A DNA stretch of 64,000 bases from assembly GCF_014206945.1 (NCBI RefSeq), contig NZ_JACHON010000005.1:62001-126000 (forward strand), given 5' to 3'. The notes beneath the pieces are model-generated. The model did not search any database, was not told where the DNA came from, and saw only the letters and a program-made list of their open reading frames with translations. The translations under genes were made by a program, and so were the position numbers. The DNA comes from Gracilibacillus halotolerans. Its GTDB lineage: Bacteria > Bacillota > Bacilli > Bacillales > Amphibacillaceae. Shown piece by piece: positions 62,839 to 64,000 of the stretch (within the stretch, counting starts at the first letter, position 1; each line of letters starts with the position of its first letter).

Positions 62839-63704
62839 TTATTCTCGCTCCTAGCTTGTGTTTCTGAAATATAAATAGATTCATTAAAGTCTCTAACATG
62901 ATATTCATAGAACAAATTACACTTATCATTTTTATAAGTTAGATTCCCGAAAAGTTTATTAATAATAGGAATTTTATTTTTTGATAGCTTTATTAATGGA
63001 TTCATCCACTTTACTAACTTTATATTTTTATTTTTTGCTCTCGCAATCTGCCTTACCATTTCACTAGTGCTAACATATTCTTTATTTTGAGGTAGAAACA
63101 CACCTGCCATTTGATTATCTATAAGTATTTTAATTAATTCCGATAAATTATCAATGTGTATCATACTTCGGTTATTATTTATGTCTGGAAAAAATGGTGA
63201 TTTTTCAACTAATTTTGATAATTTCTTATAATTACCCTTACACCCTTTCCCATAGATCATAGGTGGACGAATAATTGAGCACTTAAATTTATCGTTACTT
63301 ATAGAATTAATTAGCAACTCTGCTTCTAGTTTTGATTTACCATAATTTTTTTGGGGTTTAGGAACAGTATCTTTACTAATTGTCCCATTATCTAGTCCAT
63401 AAACACTCATAGAACTCAAAAATATAAAATGTTTTACCCCTTCTTTTTTTGCCTTTTTGGAAATCTCGAAAGATAAGTCTCTATTAACTTTAAAGTAAAG
63501 TTCTTTATTTTCTTTCGTTTCCTTTTGGTGTGCAATACCGGCTACATGTAAAATAGCATCATAAGGAGAAAAATTGTGTGTTTTCCAAGAATCATCTCGA
63601 ACACTAATTTTATTTATTTCATACTCTCCAGGATAGTTATTTAACCACTTCTCCAAGGAATTACCTACATAACTATTTTTACCAGTGATTAATACTTTCT
63701 TCAT
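62835..63704 (-). CDS. NAD-dependent epimerase/reductase (extended SDR), exopolysaccharide type
   Basis: Extended SDR of 289 residues with the nucleotide motif ITGKNSYVGNSLEKWL (a variant of TGxxGxxG), HVAGIAHQKETKE, FLSSMSVYG and catalytic YGKSK. Its size and its place directly after an initiating sugar-phosphate transferase gene resemble WbpV/CapN-like 4-keto-reductases, which finish UDP-N-acetyl-quinovosamine or -fucosamine before transfer to lipid. That reading is inference. It overlaps both neighbours by 4 bp. Confidence 0.85.
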   Translation of the reverse strand: MKKVLITGKNSYVGNSLEKWLNNYPGEYEINKISVRDDSWKTHNFSPYDAILHVAGIAHQKETKENKELYFKVNRDLSFEISKKAKKEGVKHFIFLSSMSVYGLDNGTISKDTVPKPQKNYGKSKLEAELLINSISNDKFKCSIIRPPMIYGKGCKGNYKKLSKLVEKSPFFPDINNNRSMIHIDNLSELIKILIDNQMAGVFLPQNKEYVSTSEMVRQIARAKNKNIKLVKWMNPLIKLSKNKIPIINKLFGNLTYKNDKCNLFYEYHVRDFNESIYISETQARSENK

Positions 63705-64000
63705 TTAGAAACCGTCTCCTTATCACTAGCTAGTCTATCTTCATGGCTTCTAACAACTTCTCCTTCTATTACACCGTCACTCTTCATGACACTAACAATT
63801 GTGCCAAAGAAGCATTTTACGTCCATGCTTAAACTCATTTTTTTTACATATTCCCCATCTAAGCTTGCTTTTACATCAATAGGTAATTCATCTCTTCCAT
63901 TTATTTGTGCCCAACCAGTCAAGCCAGGCATTACATCATTTGCACCATACTTTTCTCTCTCTGCAATTAAATCGTATTGATTCCATAATGCGGGTCTTGG
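63701..64000 (-). CDS. Undecaprenyl-phosphate sugar-1-phosphate transferase (partial, 5' end outside window)
   Basis: The last 99 codons of a WcaJ/PssY-type initiating transferase; the start lies beyond the right edge. The visible part has RPALWNQYDLIAEREKYGAN, MPGLTGWAQINGRDELP and LDGEYVKKMSLSMDVKCFFG, the conserved C-terminal block of bacterial sugar transferases. It links the first sugar phosphate to undecaprenyl phosphate and so starts repeat-unit assembly. An acidic tail after SVMKSDGV is common in Bacilli. It overlaps the next gene by 4 bp. Confidence 0.93.
   Translation of the reverse strand, partial: PRPALWNQYDLIAEREKYGANDVMPGLTGWAQINGRDELPIDVKASLDGEYVKKMSLSMDVKCFFGTIVSVMKSDGVIEGEVVRSHEDRLASDKETVSK

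Overview
The window looks like a chromosomal segment from a low-GC, Gram-positive Bacillaceae. The evidence is strong AGGAGG-type ribosome sites, Gram-positive lipoprotein signals, LPxTG-type cell-wall anchors, CcpA-like cre sites, YesM/YesN-type two-component regulators and a close counterpart of the Bacillus ydaJKLMN operon. The many acidic surface proteins would suit a salt-tolerant genus such as Gracilibacillus or Oceanobacillus, but that is inference. No rRNA, tRNA, CRISPR array, insertion sequence or prophage was seen.

Left part (1-13,170): two sugar-uptake units on the minus strand. The first is a YesM/YesN sensor-regulator pair followed by a sugar-binding lipoprotein and an ABC permease that runs off the left edge. 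The second is a GntR regulator, a split transketolase, a binding lipoprotein, two permeases and a small cupin. Neither carries an ABC ATPase, so both probably share an MsmX-type ATPase encoded elsewhere. Between this block and the next lies about 1.2 kb of intergenic DNA, half of it a strict 41-bp tandem repeat.

Middle (13,170-31,033): a four-gene stress/signalling operon contains a TerY-type VWA protein, a PP2C-like phosphatase, a large PIN-kinase-zinc-ribbon fusion and a J-domain-like protein. It is followed by a membrane MHYT-GGDEF-EAL c-di-GMP enzyme, a small sigma factor, a wall-anchored GH10 xylanase, an OmpA-domain lipoprotein, an unknown lipoprotein, a hybrid histidine kinase and a response regulator of REC-wHTH-BTAD (SARP-like) type.

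Right part (31,312-64,000): a 2,584-residue wall-anchored adhesin (LPNTA motif), a frameshifted DinB-like gene, the ydaJKLMN-type exopolysaccharide operon with a c-di-GMP receptor-like YdaK, a diguanylate cyclase, and a Wzx/Wzy exopolysaccharide cluster. The cluster encodes dTDP-rhamnose synthesis, UDP-glucuronate/galacturonate synthesis, a pyruvyl transferase and glycosyltransferases, and it continues past the right edge.

The genes read as a surface-life module: polymer breakdown and uptake on the left, adhesion and exopolysaccharide on the right, joined by c-di-GMP. The most striking new observation is an identical promoter layout (two TGTAKAG heptamers 4 bp apart, 10 bp before a -10-like hexamer) upstream of the adhesin, the ydaJ operon and the diguanylate cyclase. 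This is the geometry expected for a SARP-type activator, and a SARP-like response regulator gene sits directly beside the adhesin. Four dispersed intergenic arrays of a 20/21-bp repeat, plus a second 20/21-bp repeat array of different sequence but the same architecture, are the other unexplained feature.
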